A DNA stretch of 64,000 nucleotides from Enteractinococcus coprophilus (GTDB taxonomy: Bacteria > Actinomycetota > Actinomycetes > Actinomycetales > Micrococcaceae): assembly GCF_006716305.1 (NCBI RefSeq), contig NZ_VFOU01000002.1, positions 496,001 to 560,000 on the forward strand. The letters run 5' to 3'. The position numbers were made by a program, and so were the translations under genes. Below are positions 8,718 to 18,310 of this stretch, in pieces (position 1 is the first letter of the stretch; each line of letters starts with the position of its first letter). Below the pieces are notes generated by a model, which ran no database searches, was not told the DNA's origin, and saw nothing but the letters and a program-made list of their open reading frames with translations.

Positions 8718-9692
8718 CTAGTACAGGGCAATTTTGTCGGCCGGTGGGAAGATCTCATCCAGAACTGTCAAGTCGTCGTCCGATAGCTCATAGTCAAGTG
8801 CACGCGCATTTTGCTGGACTTGTTCCACACGGGTAGCCCCTGCAATGACAGATGCCACCGGGTTTTGCGCGGCCAGCCATCCGAATGCTACATCGACTTG
8901 AGTGATGCCGCGTTCCTGGGCGAATTGCGCATAGCGGTTGAGCTGGTCCCAATTGGCATCATTAACCATATGTTGCCGTACATAAGACAGTCGAGAACCT
9001 GACGGTCCCCCACTAGGAGTATATTTGCCGGTCAACAGGCCGTTATTCAAAGGAAAATACGGAAACACACCCAGATGAAATGCTTCAGCCGCAGGTAGTA
9101 CTTCCAGTTCGGCTCGACGATCCATGAGATTGTAGTGGTTCTGGGCCGAGATGAACCGTTCTGTGCCCAACTCTCGGGCGACGTATTCAGCCTGGGCGAT
9201 CTGCCAACCGGAGAAGTTGGAATGCCCCACATAGCGCACTTTGCCCTGAGCAATGAGCTGATCCAGCGCAACGAGTGTCTCTTCGATCGGGGTCACCGAG
9301 TCCGGGGTGTGGTACTGGAAGAGATCGATGTAGTCGGTGTTGAGACGCCGCAAGGAAGCCTCAACGGCGGTGATGATGTATCGCCGTGAACCGCGTGCTC
9401 CAAAATCTGGGCCGTTGGCACCGTTCATGTCCATACCGAATTTCGTACCGATCACGACATTGGCACGTTCGCTTCCCAGAGCTCGACCGAGGTAGTGTTC
9501 CGAAAGTCCCGGTGTTTTGCCATAGGTATCGGCAGTGTCGAAGTAGGTGATCCCGGCTTCCAGAGCAGCTTTGACGACTCGAATCGATTCCTCTGCATCT
9601 TCGGTAACAGCGTTCGGGCGCCCTAAGTTATTGCAGCCAAAACCGATAGCAGAGACCACCAGCCCCGAATTGCCAACTCGACGATATTGCAT
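8718..9692 (-). CDS. Aldo/keto reductase (YghZ/voltage-gated K channel beta-like group)
   Basis: NADPH-dependent aldo/keto reductase of 324 residues with a TIM-barrel sequence. The N-terminus MQYRRVGNSGLVVSAIGFGCNNLG, the catalytic FDTADTYG (Asp and Tyr of the tetrad), VIGTKFG (Lys), FQYHTPD (His region), the YVGHSNFS strand and the C-terminal SVIAGATRVEQV cofactor loop are all present. Substrate cannot be read from the sequence; relatives reduce aldehydes such as methylglyoxal. The start lies 3 bases after the upstream unknown gene's stop, so the two are one transcription unit. Confidence 0.93.
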   Translation of the reverse strand: MQYRRVGNSGLVVSAIGFGCNNLGRPNAVTEDAEESIRVVKAALEAGITYFDTADTYGKTPGLSEHYLGRALGSERANVVIGTKFGMDMNGANGPDFGARGSRRYIITAVEASLRRLNTDYIDLFQYHTPDSVTPIEETLVALDQLIAQGKVRYVGHSNFSGWQIAQAEYVARELGTERFISAQNHYNLMDRRAELEVLPAAEAFHLGVFPYFPLNNGLLTGKYTPSGGPSGSRLSYVRQHMVNDANWDQLNRYAQFAQERGITQVDVAFGWLAAQNPVASVIAGATRVEQVQQNARALDYELSDDDLTVLDEIFPPADKIALY

Positions 9693-9695
9693 CGA

Positions 9696-10199
9696 CTAAC
9701 TCCGTTCGATTTGCATCCGGTCGCTTCTAAAATCGGTTTTCTTCAGGGCCTCGTGGGCTAGCTTGATAGCTTTGTTGCGATGAACCGTATGCACGGTGAT
9801 CAGAAACGCTGGCTCGTGAGTTGCTGTTTCCCATTGATCAACGGTGCCAAGGCCTCGCCAACCGAGTAGGCCTGAGTAAGCAACGCTAAATTTTTCGGCA
9901 TTGGTTGATTCCACCTGGGTGGGAGCTTGGCCTTTGAATTTGATTATGACCGTGAAGGTCTCATGCGGCACTGCATCCACATCAACGTAGTTGTCCGCCA
10001 GATTCTGCTGTTCGAGTGAGGCTAGCAGACTGTCGGCCTCGGATTCGTCGGCTACCTGTTCTACCGTTGTGGTTCCGGTTTCGCCCACTGGTCCGTGGTG
10101 GAGTATGAATTCTCCGGTCTCTTGTTCCCACCAGGCTTCCCGGTAGTGGGTTGGGCGCGAAGCGCCGTCGGCAGTGTGGTACATACGAATAATGCTCAC
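9696..10199 (-). CDS. Conserved hypothetical protein, 167 residues
   Basis: I do not recognise this family. The frame is open back to an ATG at 10310, but that codon sits inside the aconitase terminator hairpin and the first 37 residues look random. The GTG at 10199 has an AGGA ribosome-binding site 6 bases upstream and gives VSIIRMYHTADG as N-terminus. The protein has an aromatic start (HYREAWWEQETGEFILHHG), a middle stretch with alternating hydrophobic residues (ETFTVIIKFKG) and a C-terminal NKAIKLAHEALKKTDF helix. There are no membrane segments. It is coupled to the aldo/keto reductase downstream. Confidence 0.65.
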   Translation of the reverse strand: MSIIRMYHTADGASRPTHYREAWWEQETGEFILHHGPVGETGTTTVEQVADESEADSLLASLEQQNLADNYVDVDAVPHETFTVIIKFKGQAPTQVESTNAEKFSVAYSGLLGWRGLGTVDQWETATHEPAFLITVHTVHRNKAIKLAHEALKKTDFRSDRMQIERS

Positions 10200-10273
10200 G
10201 ATGTTCCTAGAGGTAGAGGCAAGATGGTGTCCGGTACTGATACTACCGGCAGGGTGAGTATGCGTTGTACAGC

Positions 10274-10313
10274 ATAATGGCCCGGCACCCATGTGTGGGT
10301 ACCGGGCCATTAT
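10274..10313. terminator. Bidirectional terminator downstream of aconitase
   Basis: Twelve paired bases (ATAATGGCCCGG with CCGGGCCATTAT) plus an inner five-base stem (ACCCA with TGGGT) form a long GC-rich hairpin with an A/T-rich base. It separates acn, which ends at 10352, from the unknown gene that starts at 10199. Both lie on the minus strand, so it mainly serves acn. Confidence 0.8.
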
Positions 10314-10351
10314 TTCGTCAAAAGACTTGACGGCTCAGCTGCGTTTTCCGC

Positions 10352-13057
10352 TTATTTGTTTTTCGCGGCCATCTGACGCAAGACGTACTGCAAAATACCA
10401 CCGTTGCGGTAGTAGTCTGCTTCACCTGGTGTATCGATGCGAACCGTCGCGTCGAATTCGACCTTGGTGCCGTCTTCTTTGGTTGCAGTCACGTGGACCG
10501 TCTTTGGAGTCGTTCCGTTGTTCAGTTCGGAAATACCCGAGATGTCAAAGGTTTCAGTACCGTCCAGGCCAAGCGAGTCTGCGGATTCTCCAGCTGGGAA
10601 TTCCAGTGGGAGCACACCCATACCGATCAGGTTCGAGCGGTGAATACGTTCGAAGGATTCGGTGATGACGGCTTTGACGCCAAGTAGTGCGGTCCCCTTG
10701 GCCGCCCAGTCACGGGAGGAGCCGGAACCGTATTCTTTACCGCCCAGCACGACTAGTGGCGTGCCGGCCTGCTGGTAGTTCATGGCTGCGTCAAAGACGA
10801 AGCTTTGTGGGCCGCCGTCTTGAGTGAAGTCGCGGGTGAAGCCACCTTCAACGCCGTCCAGCATCTGGTTGCGGATACGGATGTTTGCAAAGGTACCGCG
10901 GATCATGACTTCGTGGTTACCACGGCGGGAACCGTAGGAGTTGAAGTCTTTCCGAGCGACACCATTTTCGAGCAGGTACTGACCGGCTGGTGTATCCGAT
11001 TTGAAGGCACCGGCTGGCGAAATGTGGTCGGTGGTGACCGAGTCGCCGAGCTTCAGCAGCACACGTGCACCAGAAACGTCCTGGACGGGTTCTGGTTGCA
11101 GGGTCATGCCCTCGAAGTACGGCGGTTTACGAACGTAGGTGGACTCTGGATCCCAAGCAAAGGTGCTACCTTCTGGGGTATCCAGACTCTGCCAGCGGTG
11201 GTCGCCGTCAAAGATGGTCGAGTATTCTTCGGTGAACATCTCGGTGTCGATCGAACGATCGATGATTTGCTGTACTTCGGTTGGGTCTGGCCAGATATCG
11301 GCCAAGAAGACGTCGTTTCCTGCGGAGTCCTGGCCCAGTGGTTCGTTTTCGAAATCGAAGTCCATGGTCCCGGCCAGAGCGTAGGCCACGACGAGCGGCG
11401 GTGACGCCAGGTAGTTCATCTTGACGTCAGGGTTAATACGGCCCTCGAAGTTACGGTTACCAGACAGCACAGAGGTCACGGCTAGGTCGTTATCGTTGAC
11501 GGTCTTGGAGATCGCTGGATCGAGTGGACCCGAGTTACCAATACAGGTCGTGCACCCGTACCCAACGATCGAGAAGCCCAGTTCTTCCAGGTGTGGAATG
11601 AGACCGGATTTTTCGTAGTATTCGGTGACTACGCGGGAACCTGGTGCCACAGAAGTTTTGACCCATGGCTTGGATTTCAGACCTTTTTCGGTGGCGTTGC
11701 GAGCCAACACAGCTGCGGCCATCATGACGGATGGGTTGGAAGTGTTGGTACACGAGGTGATTGATGCGATCGCTACCTTACCGTGATCCAGCTCAAATTC
11801 GCGGCCGTCATCAAGTTTAACCTCGGCGGTACGCGATGGACGACCCTTGCCGGCCTCATCGGTATCGGCGTAGTCATGGATGTCCTTACGGAACTGGTCT
11901 TTCGAATCGTCCAGGATGATGCGGTCCTGAGGACGGCGTGGTCCCGAGATCGAAGGAACAACCGTGGAGAGATCCAATTCCATGTACTCAGAGAACTCAA
12001 TCTCCTTGGATGGATCATGCCACAAGCCCTGTTCCTTGGTGTAGGCCTCAACGAGTTTGATGTTTTCTTCCGAACGGCCGGTCATGCGCAGGTAGTCCAA
12101 GGTAACCTGGTCGATCGGGAAGATTGCGGCGGTCGAGCCGAATTCCGGCGACATGTTACCGATGGTTGCGCGGTTGGCCAGTGGGACCGAGCCGACGCCT
12201 TCGCCGTAGAATTCAACGAATTTACCGACGACACCGTGCTCACGCAGCATTTCAGTAATGGTCAATACAACGTCAGTTGCGGTAGCACCCGCTGGGATTT
12301 CACCGGTGAGTTTGAAACCGACGACGCGTGGGACCAGCATTGAGACTGGCTGGCCGAGCATCGCTGCTTCAGCTTCAATACCGCCAACGCCCCAACCGAG
12401 AACACCCATGCCGTTGACCATGGTGGTGTGCGAGTCGGTACCAACACAGGTATCCGGGTATGCGCGCAGGACGCCGTCGACTTCACGAGTCATGACGGTG
12501 CGAGCTAAGTATTCGATGTTGACCTGGTGGACGATACCCATGCCAGGGGGAACAACTTTGAAGTCGTCAAATGCGGTCTGACCCCAGCGCAGGAACTGGT
12601 AGCGCTCACCATTGCGCTCGTATTCGATTTCCACGTTACGTTCTACTGCGTCGGGAGTACCGAAGTAGTCGATCTGCACCGAGTGGTCAATGACAAGCTC
12701 TGCTGGTGCCAGTGGGTTGACCAGTTCTGGATCTCCACCAAGGTCTGCGATGGCTTCACGCATAGTAGCCAAGTCAACAACACAGGGAACACCGGTGAAG
12801 TCCTGCATCAATACCCGGGCCGGGGTGAACTGAATTTCGGTGTTTGGTTGAGCGGATGGATCCCAGTTGGCAAGGGCCTCAATTTGCTCCTTGGTGATGT
12901 TCTCACCGTCTTCTGTGCGGAGCAGGTTCTCGAGCAGAATCTTCAGCGAGTAAGGAAGTTTCTCCGAACCTTCAACTTTGTTGAGTCGAAAAATTTCGTA
13001 CTCAGCACCATCGACGTCCAAGACGCCTTTGGAGCCGAAGCTATCAACTGTAGTCAC
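10352..13057 (-). CDS. acnA: Aconitate hydratase AcnA
   Basis: Aconitase interconverts citrate and isocitrate in the TCA cycle using a 4Fe-4S cluster. The 901-residue length and the IRP1/AcnA-type sequence fit. Cluster cysteines are visible in [12 protein letters not shown] and [13 protein letters not shown]. The C-terminal swivel domain has [11 protein letters not shown]-like [14 protein letters not shown] and the [17 protein letters not shown] active-site loop. GTG start with an AGAGGAG ribosome-binding site about 9 bases upstream. It is monocistronic, ended by the hairpin at 10274-10313. Confidence 0.98.
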   Translation of the reverse strand: MTTVDSFGSKGVLDVDGAEYEIFRLNKVEGSEKLPYSLKILLENLLRTEDGENITKEQIEALANWDPSAQPNTEIQFTPARVLMQDFTGVPCVVDLATMREAIADLGGDPELVNPLAPAELVIDHSVQIDYFGTPDAVERNVEIEYERNGERYQFLRWGQTAFDDFKVVPPGMGIVHQVNIEYLARTVMTREVDGVLRAYPDTCVGTDSHTTMVNGMGVLGWGVGGIEAEAAMLGQPVSMLVPRVVGFKLTGEIPAGATATDVVLTITEMLREHGVVGKFVEFYGEGVGSVPLANRATIGNMSPEFGSTAAIFPIDQVTLDYLRMTGRSEENIKLVEAYTKEQGLWHDPSKEIEFSEYMELDLSTVVPSISGPRRPQDRIILDDSKDQFRKDIHDYADTDEAGKGRPSRTAEVKLDDGREFELDHGKVAIASITSCTNTSNPSVMMAAAVLARNATEKGLKSKPWVKTSVAPGSRVVTEYYEKSGLIPHLEELGFSIVGYGCTTCIGNSGPLDPAISKTVNDNDLAVTSVLSGNRNFEGRINPDVKMNYLASPPLVVAYALAGTMDFDFENEPLGQDSAGNDVFLADIWPDPTEVQQIIDRSIDTEMFTEEYSTIFDGDHRWQSLDTPEGSTFAWDPESTYVRKPPYFEGMTLQPEPVQDVSGARVLLKLGDSVTTDHISPAGAFKSDTPAGQYLLENGVARKDFNSYGSRRGNHEVMIRGTFANIRIRNQMLDGVEGGFTRDFTQDGGPQSFVFDAAMNYQQAGTPLVVLGGKEYGSGSSRDWAAKGTALLGVKAVITESFERIHRSNLIGMGVLPLEFPAGESADSLGLDGTETFDISGISELNNGTTPKTVHVTATKEDGTKVEFDATVRIDTPGEADYYRNGGILQYVLRQMAAKNK

Positions 13058-13161
13058 AGTGGACTCCTCTTTTCCCGCCCACTCGGGGCGTTTTCATTGT
13101 CCTGTGTAAGCTGTGTCGCTCAACGCATGCAAGTGACACGTCAGGGCACTGCCGGTGCGAA

Positions 13162-13193
13162 CCGCCCAGCCCGGTCAAAGCATGCGTGGGCGG
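13162..13193. terminator. Possible terminator between RNA methyltransferase and acnA
   Basis: CCGCCCA and TGGGCGG make a 7-bp stem with an 18-base loop. On the plus strand it is followed by CTTTTATTCT, but the flanking genes run on the minus strand, where no T-run follows. It is a weak candidate and may instead be an upstream element of acnA. Confidence 0.35.
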
Positions 13194-13216
13194 TGTGGCT
13201 TTTATTCTAACGTGAT

Positions 13217-14695
13217 TCAGTCGTTGTCGCGCGATTGTCTCAACGCAGCAGATGGCCGAAATGTGGTGACAGTCTCCATGTGATAAGTATCTGGGAACAG
13301 ATCATAAATCGTGCTGTCTTCAATTTCCCAACCGTGTTCGACAAGCCATTTCGTGTCACGCGCAAATGATGCAGGGTCGCACGAGACATACACGATCTTT
13401 TCGGCAGCTAGCTGATGAATTCTCGTGATCGTTGCCCGACCGGCACCTGCACGCGGTGGGTCAAGAACCACTGCATCTACTTGACGGCCGTCCAGGCCAC
13501 CTTTTGCCAGCGAAGCGTCTGGCCGTTGCAACCAGGAGCCGATGATGCGGTCAGTTAGCCCGTTAATGACACAGGCCTGCTTCGCATCATGTAAGTTCTT
13601 GCGTGCATCACGTGATGCACCCGGAGAGGCCTCAACTGATAATACGAGACCGTCATCGCCGACCCCGTCAGCGATGAACTTCGAAAATAGACCGGCGCCG
13701 GCGTAGAGGTCTGCGACAACCTGACCTGGCTGGACATCCAGTGCCTCCAGGACGGCTTTGACTAGCGTTGCTGGGGCATCGCGGTGTACCTGCCAGAAAC
13801 CGTCGCCCGAGACCCGGAAAGTATGGACGCCGAATGCTTCAGTCTCAACGACCTCGGTCAGCCATGTCCGCCCGCGCAGGCGGACCACTTCGAGCGGGCC
13901 AAACTGTTCGGCACGTAACCCCACGACCACCGACACTTTGGAAGGCAAATGGATCATGCGTTTACGCCACTGGGCGATGTGATGTTCGAGCTGCTTCTTG
14001 CTAGCAGCCACAGTGTCCAGCGGGAAAATCACCACGAGGACTTCTTCCCCATGGGAAGGTGTGGCAACCTCGACGCGTGCAGCACCTGTGAAGTCAATAT
14101 CCCACAGTTGTAGCGCATCGAGCTGACGGACGCCCAGTGGGATGTTGCGTACCGGTACAACTGATGCCGAACGGTGGACGTTCATTGCCAACCGTCCGGT
14201 GGTGGTCACTGAGAAGGCATTGCGAGTTCGCCAGTGCAACCCGGTGGGCTCGTCTTCGGTGATCCCCACGACTGGAGCCTCGACATTGAGCTTGCCGATA
14301 CGGGCCATGGTGTCACGGAAAACTTGCGCTTTAAGGCGGCGCTGGTGCTCTAAAGTGATATGGCCAAATTCTGCTCCACCAACGGGAAACCGCCCTGAGG
14401 CGTGAGCACGGATGGAATCAGCAAGCTTCCACTGGTGTGAACGCCGAAACTCGGAAGGTCGAACAACGGACACCGTATCCGCACGCCAAAAACGGGCATC
14501 CTCTCCCCCTGCGGTCACTGCGGCGTTCACGATTTCACCTGGAATCGCATGCCGCACAAACACAACGCGACCGTCGTGTCTGGCAACACAGTGTCCGCCA
14601 TGTGCCATGGCGCCAACTTCGAGTGTAAGGATTTGGCCAGCATCTTTGTCATGTGCTGCCAGATGCGCGGCAGTTTGTGAACCGGTGCTTGTCAT
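13217..14695 (-). CDS. Class I SAM-dependent RNA m5U methyltransferase (TrmA/RlmC/RlmD family)
   Basis: The enzyme would methylate C5 of a uridine in rRNA or tRNA. A TRAM-like RNA-binding domain comes first (residues about 20-85, with GGHCVARHDGRVVFVRHAIPGE), then the Rossmann methyltransferase domain: SAM motif VADLYAGAGLFSKFI, DPPRAGAG, and VSCDPASFARD carrying the catalytic cysteine. The cysteine cluster that binds Fe-S in RlmD is not obvious. I use the ATG at 14695 (492 residues), with GAAGCAGG upstream; the longer frame to 14767 has an unlikely N-terminus. It lies between acnA and DUF3159; in many Actinobacteria K+ uptake genes (trkA) occupy that gap, and here they are absent. Confidence 0.9.
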   Translation of the reverse strand: MTSTGSQTAAHLAAHDKDAGQILTLEVGAMAHGGHCVARHDGRVVFVRHAIPGEIVNAAVTAGGEDARFWRADTVSVVRPSEFRRSHQWKLADSIRAHASGRFPVGGAEFGHITLEHQRRLKAQVFRDTMARIGKLNVEAPVVGITEDEPTGLHWRTRNAFSVTTTGRLAMNVHRSASVVPVRNIPLGVRQLDALQLWDIDFTGAARVEVATPSHGEEVLVVIFPLDTVAASKKQLEHHIAQWRKRMIHLPSKVSVVVGLRAEQFGPLEVVRLRGRTWLTEVVETEAFGVHTFRVSGDGFWQVHRDAPATLVKAVLEALDVQPGQVVADLYAGAGLFSKFIADGVGDDGLVLSVEASPGASRDARKNLHDAKQACVINGLTDRIIGSWLQRPDASLAKGGLDGRQVDAVVLDPPRAGAGRATITRIHQLAAEKIVYVSCDPASFARDTKWLVEHGWEIEDSTIYDLFPDTYHMETVTTFRPSAALRQSRDND

Positions 14696-14839
14696 TGATC
14701 GGCCTGCTTCAAGTCTTGTGGTGAGTGGTACTGGGTTGTGAGAACCGGCGAGCCGATTCCCACACAAATTTCATTTGTCAATGTCCAATCACCATAGTAT
14801 CGCCTCGCAATGTGTGATGTATCACCGTGACGTGTGGTG

Positions 14840-15619
14840 TCATACTTTTGGCCCGGCACCACTCTCACCTGGGGTGTTAGCATCCGATGAAAATTGGTTA
14901 CGTGTCATAAGGGGATCTTTTGTCGGTTTCGTGACGAGCCAACCGAACCATAGCACCAATGCGTAGAGGGGTACCCCCATGATTAAACGCGCGGTCCCTA
15001 GGGCCACCACGTCATCTGCCCAATACATTGGGAGCTGGACAACCAGCCGAGCGGCAAAGACCAGCACCATCAGCAATGTGGCGATTTGATATTTCCGTCG
15101 TCGCGCGGGAACTTTTTGCCAACGGACCCCTTCACCTCGGATCCAGCCGTAGATGAGTCCCATTACCGGCCACTTGACAGCCATGGACAGTGCAAAAGCA
15201 GTGCCATAGGCCGCAGAGATATAAAATCCGATGACATAGTAGCCGCGTGCATCATCTTGTAGCAGTGCAACGGCGGCGGATACCCCAACCCCTAAGACAC
15301 CAGCTATGGCTTGCGTCAGCGGTTGTCGCTGAAGCAGACGTACTATACTTGCGATCGCAGCCAGGCCTACCGCCATGAGCGCAGAGATCCACACGTTGGT
15401 CGTGAGGATAAACGCGGCTAAGAAAATCAAAGCCGGCAGGATAGCTTCGGCGATACCGCGAATGCCACCGACCGAAGCAAGGAGATCCAGCTCCCCCGAA
15501 GGGGTCGTCGCTGTCCGACCGGCAAGTCGCTGAGCGACTTGTTCGAGCTGTTCTTGGTCACTGTTCTGCTCGTGTTCCGCGTTGTCCATTACCGTGCTCG
15601 TTTCCGGTTCGTTATGCAA
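14840..15619 (-). CDS. DUF3159 integral membrane protein
   Basis: A 259-residue protein with five or six membrane segments. It matches the actinobacterial DUF3159 family, with FYISAAYGTAFALSMAVKWPVMG, the conserved GEGVRWQ loop, and a VLVFAARLVVQLPMYW helix near the end. The first 45 residues are acidic and polar. TTG start with AGGA eight bases upstream. The function is unknown, but the gene is nearly always found beside DUF3710 and dut, as here (20 bases from DUF3710). Confidence 0.9.
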   Translation of the reverse strand: MHNEPETSTVMDNAEHEQNSDQEQLEQVAQRLAGRTATTPSGELDLLASVGGIRGIAEAILPALIFLAAFILTTNVWISALMAVGLAAIASIVRLLQRQPLTQAIAGVLGVGVSAAVALLQDDARGYYVIGFYISAAYGTAFALSMAVKWPVMGLIYGWIRGEGVRWQKVPARRRKYQIATLLMVLVFAARLVVQLPMYWADDVVALGTARLIMGVPLYALVLWFGWLVTKPTKDPLMTRNQFSSDANTPGESGAGPKV

Positions 15620-15639
15620 TAAAATTTTCCTGACCGGGT

Positions 15640-16350
15640 CTACTGCTGCGTTTGCGACTGCTGCTGTTTCGCCTGTTGACGCCGACGTGTTGCTGCTTCA
15701 CGCAGAGCGGTCAGCACACTTTCAGGTGGGGTAAGTTCCAACATCTGGCGAGCGGGCAGTGGACGCTCGCCGCGATCAATCACCGTATTCTTCAAGATGT
15801 CGTAGAGCACATCAGCGTGCTGTTTCTGGATGGCAGCTTTGCCCATGAGCATCGCTCGGATCATCCATCTGGGGCCGTCGATCCCAATAAATCTTGCGAT
15901 ACGTTCACCCTTGCGTCCATCTGGTAGTTCAGCTGGAATTCGGATGAGGAGCTCATTGCCAAACTCGCCGTCTTCGACCGTGACCGATGCGCCTTGAGCG
16001 TTCTTGTTTTGGTCATACATCTCTTGGCGGATTTCTTCCCATTGCCCGCCAGAGCGTGGGGCGGCAAATGCTTGGATTTGTAGCGTTGAATTATCGTGAA
16101 CTGCAGAAACAGCAAAGACTTTTTGTTTTGACTGCTCCTGTTCTAATCGATAAGAGACATTTTTTCGAACAGGGACTTTGAGCGCCCCCAGGTCCATGTA
16201 GCCCTTGCTGAAATCATGGGTCTCAACTTCGGTAATATCGAAGGGACCTTCTGGACGTTCATCAGCGACGGGATTGTCGTCAGCATCGCGTAGGTGTTCA
16301 GGCAACACGACGGTTTCGGCTTGCACATGTCTGTTGCGTCCAAAAAGCAT
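15640..16350 (-). CDS. DUF3710 family protein
   Basis: The 236-residue soluble protein fits DUF3710: an early RPEGPFDITEV segment, YMDLGALKVPV, then IQAFAAPRSGGQWEEIRQEM and RFIGIDGPRWMIRAMLMGKAA. The tail is rich in Gln, Arg and Lys. Its function is unknown. The ATG has an AAGGAG about 10 bases upstream. Close spacing to dut (42 bases) and DUF3159 suggests one operon. Confidence 0.9.
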   Translation of the reverse strand: MLFGRNRHVQAETVVLPEHLRDADDNPVADERPEGPFDITEVETHDFSKGYMDLGALKVPVRKNVSYRLEQEQSKQKVFAVSAVHDNSTLQIQAFAAPRSGGQWEEIRQEMYDQNKNAQGASVTVEDGEFGNELLIRIPAELPDGRKGERIARFIGIDGPRWMIRAMLMGKAAIQKQHADVLYDILKNTVIDRGERPLPARQMLELTPPESVLTALREAATRRRQQAKQQQSQTQQ

Positions 16351-16392
16351 CGTACAACTTCTCCTTAAGTTCTTATCGACCGCACTTCCAGC

Positions 16393-16878
16393 CTACTGCC
16401 GTGTTCCGAAACTGCCGGTGGAGCCAAAACCAGCATCCTGGCGAATAGATTCTGGAAGCTCTTCCACAATAGAAAATTCCGCCTGATATACCGGTTGAAT
16501 GACTAACTGAGCGATTCGCTCCCCGCGCTGCAATTGGATCGTTTCTTTGGAATCCAAATTAATGAGAGCGACCTTGATCTCTCCTCGATACCCAGCATCA
16601 ATGGTACCCGGAGCGTTGACGATACTCAGACCAGCCCGTGTCGCCAGACCGGAGCGCGGGTGAACAAAACCGGCAAAGCCATGAGGAATGGCCACTGCAA
16701 CACCCGTCGGCACAAGCTGGCGTTGGCCAGGTGCTAGCGTCACATCGATAGTCGTAACCAAGTCGGCTCCAGCATCGCCTGGAAGCGCGTAAGCCGGAGG
16801 CGCAATCATGTCATCCAGAAGCTTCAACTCGACAGTTAGTTGATGCGGAGAACGGTCACGGTCAGACGAGGTTGGCAT
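16393..16878 (-). CDS. dut: Deoxyuridine 5'-triphosphate nucleotidohydrolase (dUTPase)
   Basis: Trimeric dUTPase, which hydrolyses dUTP to dUMP and keeps uracil out of DNA. All five motifs are visible: [46 protein letters not shown] and the flexible C-terminal arm with [10 protein letters not shown] prefer ATG 16878, eight bases after AGGAG, over the GTG at 16887, which overlaps that ribosome-binding site; this gives 161 residues. It diverges from DUF3093. Confidence 0.96.
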   Translation of the reverse strand: MPTSSDRDRSPHQLTVELKLLDDMIAPPAYALPGDAGADLVTTIDVTLAPGQRQLVPTGVAVAIPHGFAGFVHPRSGLATRAGLSIVNAPGTIDAGYRGEIKVALINLDSKETIQLQRGERIAQLVIQPVYQAEFSIVEELPESIRQDAGFGSTGSFGTRQ

Positions 16879-16992
16879 GCAGTGCACTCCTGGTAATTTT
16901 ATGGTGAATAGTACCGGCCCACAGTCTAGTCATTGGGAGAGGTTAATACCCAAAATAGGTGTCCTATCGGCTAGGCCTGTAGGCTGGAGATC

Positions 16993-17601
16993 ATGACAGA
17001 AAATGCGGACAAACGAATAGGACCGGGAGGTTCACCGATCGTCTATCAGGAGACGCTTCGGCCCTCATGGTCTATGTGGTTACTGGTCTTACTTGCCGCT
17101 GCGCTCGGTTGGCTCACGTTAGCTCCGTTGAGCATTGGCTGGGGCGTGGTAGCGGGTGTCATCGTAGCCGCGATTGCAGTTTTCGGGCTACTAGCCTCCT
17201 CCACAGACATCACCGTGACGACCACGCATGTGCAAGTCGGACGTGCAACCATTGAGCGTGAATATATCGGTGAGGTAACCGGTTATCTCGGCGATGACGC
17301 TTTTGCACAGCGCGGCCGGAAACTCCATGGTCTGGCCTACTTACATCTTCGCAGCTGGATCAAACCGGTAGTTCGCATTCAAATCGAAGATCCTCAGGAC
17401 CGGACCCCATACTGGTTAACCTCTACTCGACGCCCAGAAGACCTGGTTTCTGTGCTGGGCGGGGCAATGCACGTAGTAGAAGATGCCCAGGTTGATGATG
17501 AAGATATTCCAGAGTGGCTCATTGAAGCCGAGCGTCAGCGCCTTGAGGCGGAACAAGCTGAAGACAACCGCGAACAGCCAAACGGGAATGGCGTGCGCTA
17601 A
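16993..17601 (+). CDS. DUF3093 membrane protein
   Basis: The 202-residue product has two adjacent membrane helices near the N-terminus (about residues 24-60), then a soluble domain typical of DUF3093, including RATIEREYIGEV, GLAYLHLRSWIKPVVRI and a DPQDRTPYWLTSTRRPEDLV stretch. The tail is acidic. The function is unknown. A GGAG lies just upstream of the ATG. It diverges from dut and is followed by a strong terminator. Confidence 0.88.
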   Translation: MTENADKRIGPGGSPIVYQETLRPSWSMWLLVLLAAALGWLTLAPLSIGWGVVAGVIVAAIAVFGLLASSTDITVTTTHVQVGRATIEREYIGEVTGYLGDDAFAQRGRKLHGLAYLHLRSWIKPVVRIQIEDPQDRTPYWLTSTRRPEDLVSVLGGAMHVVEDAQVDDEDIPEWLIEAERQRLEAEQAEDNREQPNGNGVR

Positions 17602-17620
17602 TAATCATTGTTAAACAGGC

Positions 17621-17658
17621 AAAGGGGCAACCGTGAGTCATCACGGAAAGGCCCCTTT
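17621..17658. terminator. Rho-independent-like terminator between DUF3093 and DUF4193
   Basis: AAAGGGGC pairs with GCCCCTTT, and an inner CCGTGA/TCACGG stem extends it, giving a long hairpin. It lies between convergent genes and has A/T-rich flanks on both sides, so it probably serves both. Confidence 0.8.
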
Positions 17659-17711
17659 GTGTGTCTCATCGACAAGACATGCTGTATTAGCCTCATGTGA
17701 GGCGACTGCTG

Positions 17712-18011
17712 TTAGCCCTCGCAGTCAGTGCAGTACAGCAAGCCGTCTTCTTCAAGGGCCACTTGGGAGCGGTGACGAACCAAGAAGCATGAAGCACAGG
17801 TGAATTCGTCTTGCTGGGCAGGCAGAACAGTTACTTGCAGCTCTTCGTCTGAGAGGTCTGCTCCGGGCAGCTCAAACCCTTCTGCCGCTTCGGCCTCGTC
17901 TTCGTCTACGACAGCAGACTGCGTGTCAGTGCGGCGTGACTGTAATTCCTCAATGGAGTCCTCGCGAAGTTCTTCATCGTTCTTGCGGGGAGCGTCGTAA
18001 TCCGTAGCCAT
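17712..18011 (-). CDS. DUF4193 zinc-ribbon-like protein
   Basis: A 99-residue acidic protein that matches the short actinobacterial DUF4193 family almost end to end: MATDYDAPRKNDEEL, SIEELQSRRTD, EAAEGFELPGADLSDEEL and the C-terminal CASCFLVRHRSQ followed by CTDC. The two CxxC pairs would bind zinc. Its function is unknown. It is convergent with DUF3093 and divergent from sepH. Confidence 0.9.
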   Translation of the reverse strand: MATDYDAPRKNDEELREDSIEELQSRRTDTQSAVVDEDEAEAAEGFELPGADLSDEELQVTVLPAQQDEFTCASCFLVRHRSQVALEEDGLLYCTDCEG

Positions 18012-18310
18012 GAATCTCGCATTCGGTTAGGTTTTAGCACCAGTTTTTGATGCCTTCGTTCAGATGCTGATCTACGTTCTATCACGAAGGTGGACAGCTG
18101 CGAGGCAGATTCACCTTAGGCGGATTCTGTCTCGCGTTTCGTGGTGATCTAACCTTATTGACGGCTAGTTTGCAAATTGGGGCTCCGTGATGTCAAGGGT
18201 GTGGCTAAGATGACCGCTGAAATATGCGCCACACCGCGTAAATTCCCTACGTTTTCGCAGGATACATGGCAGAGTTCACACAGAAGCTTTATATGTTCGG
18301 AGGCCTTGTA

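Noticed and set aside
9696-10310. ATG at 10310 as start of the unknown gene
   Set aside because: It falls inside the terminator hairpin and gives a random-looking N-terminus; GTG 10199 has a ribosome-binding site.
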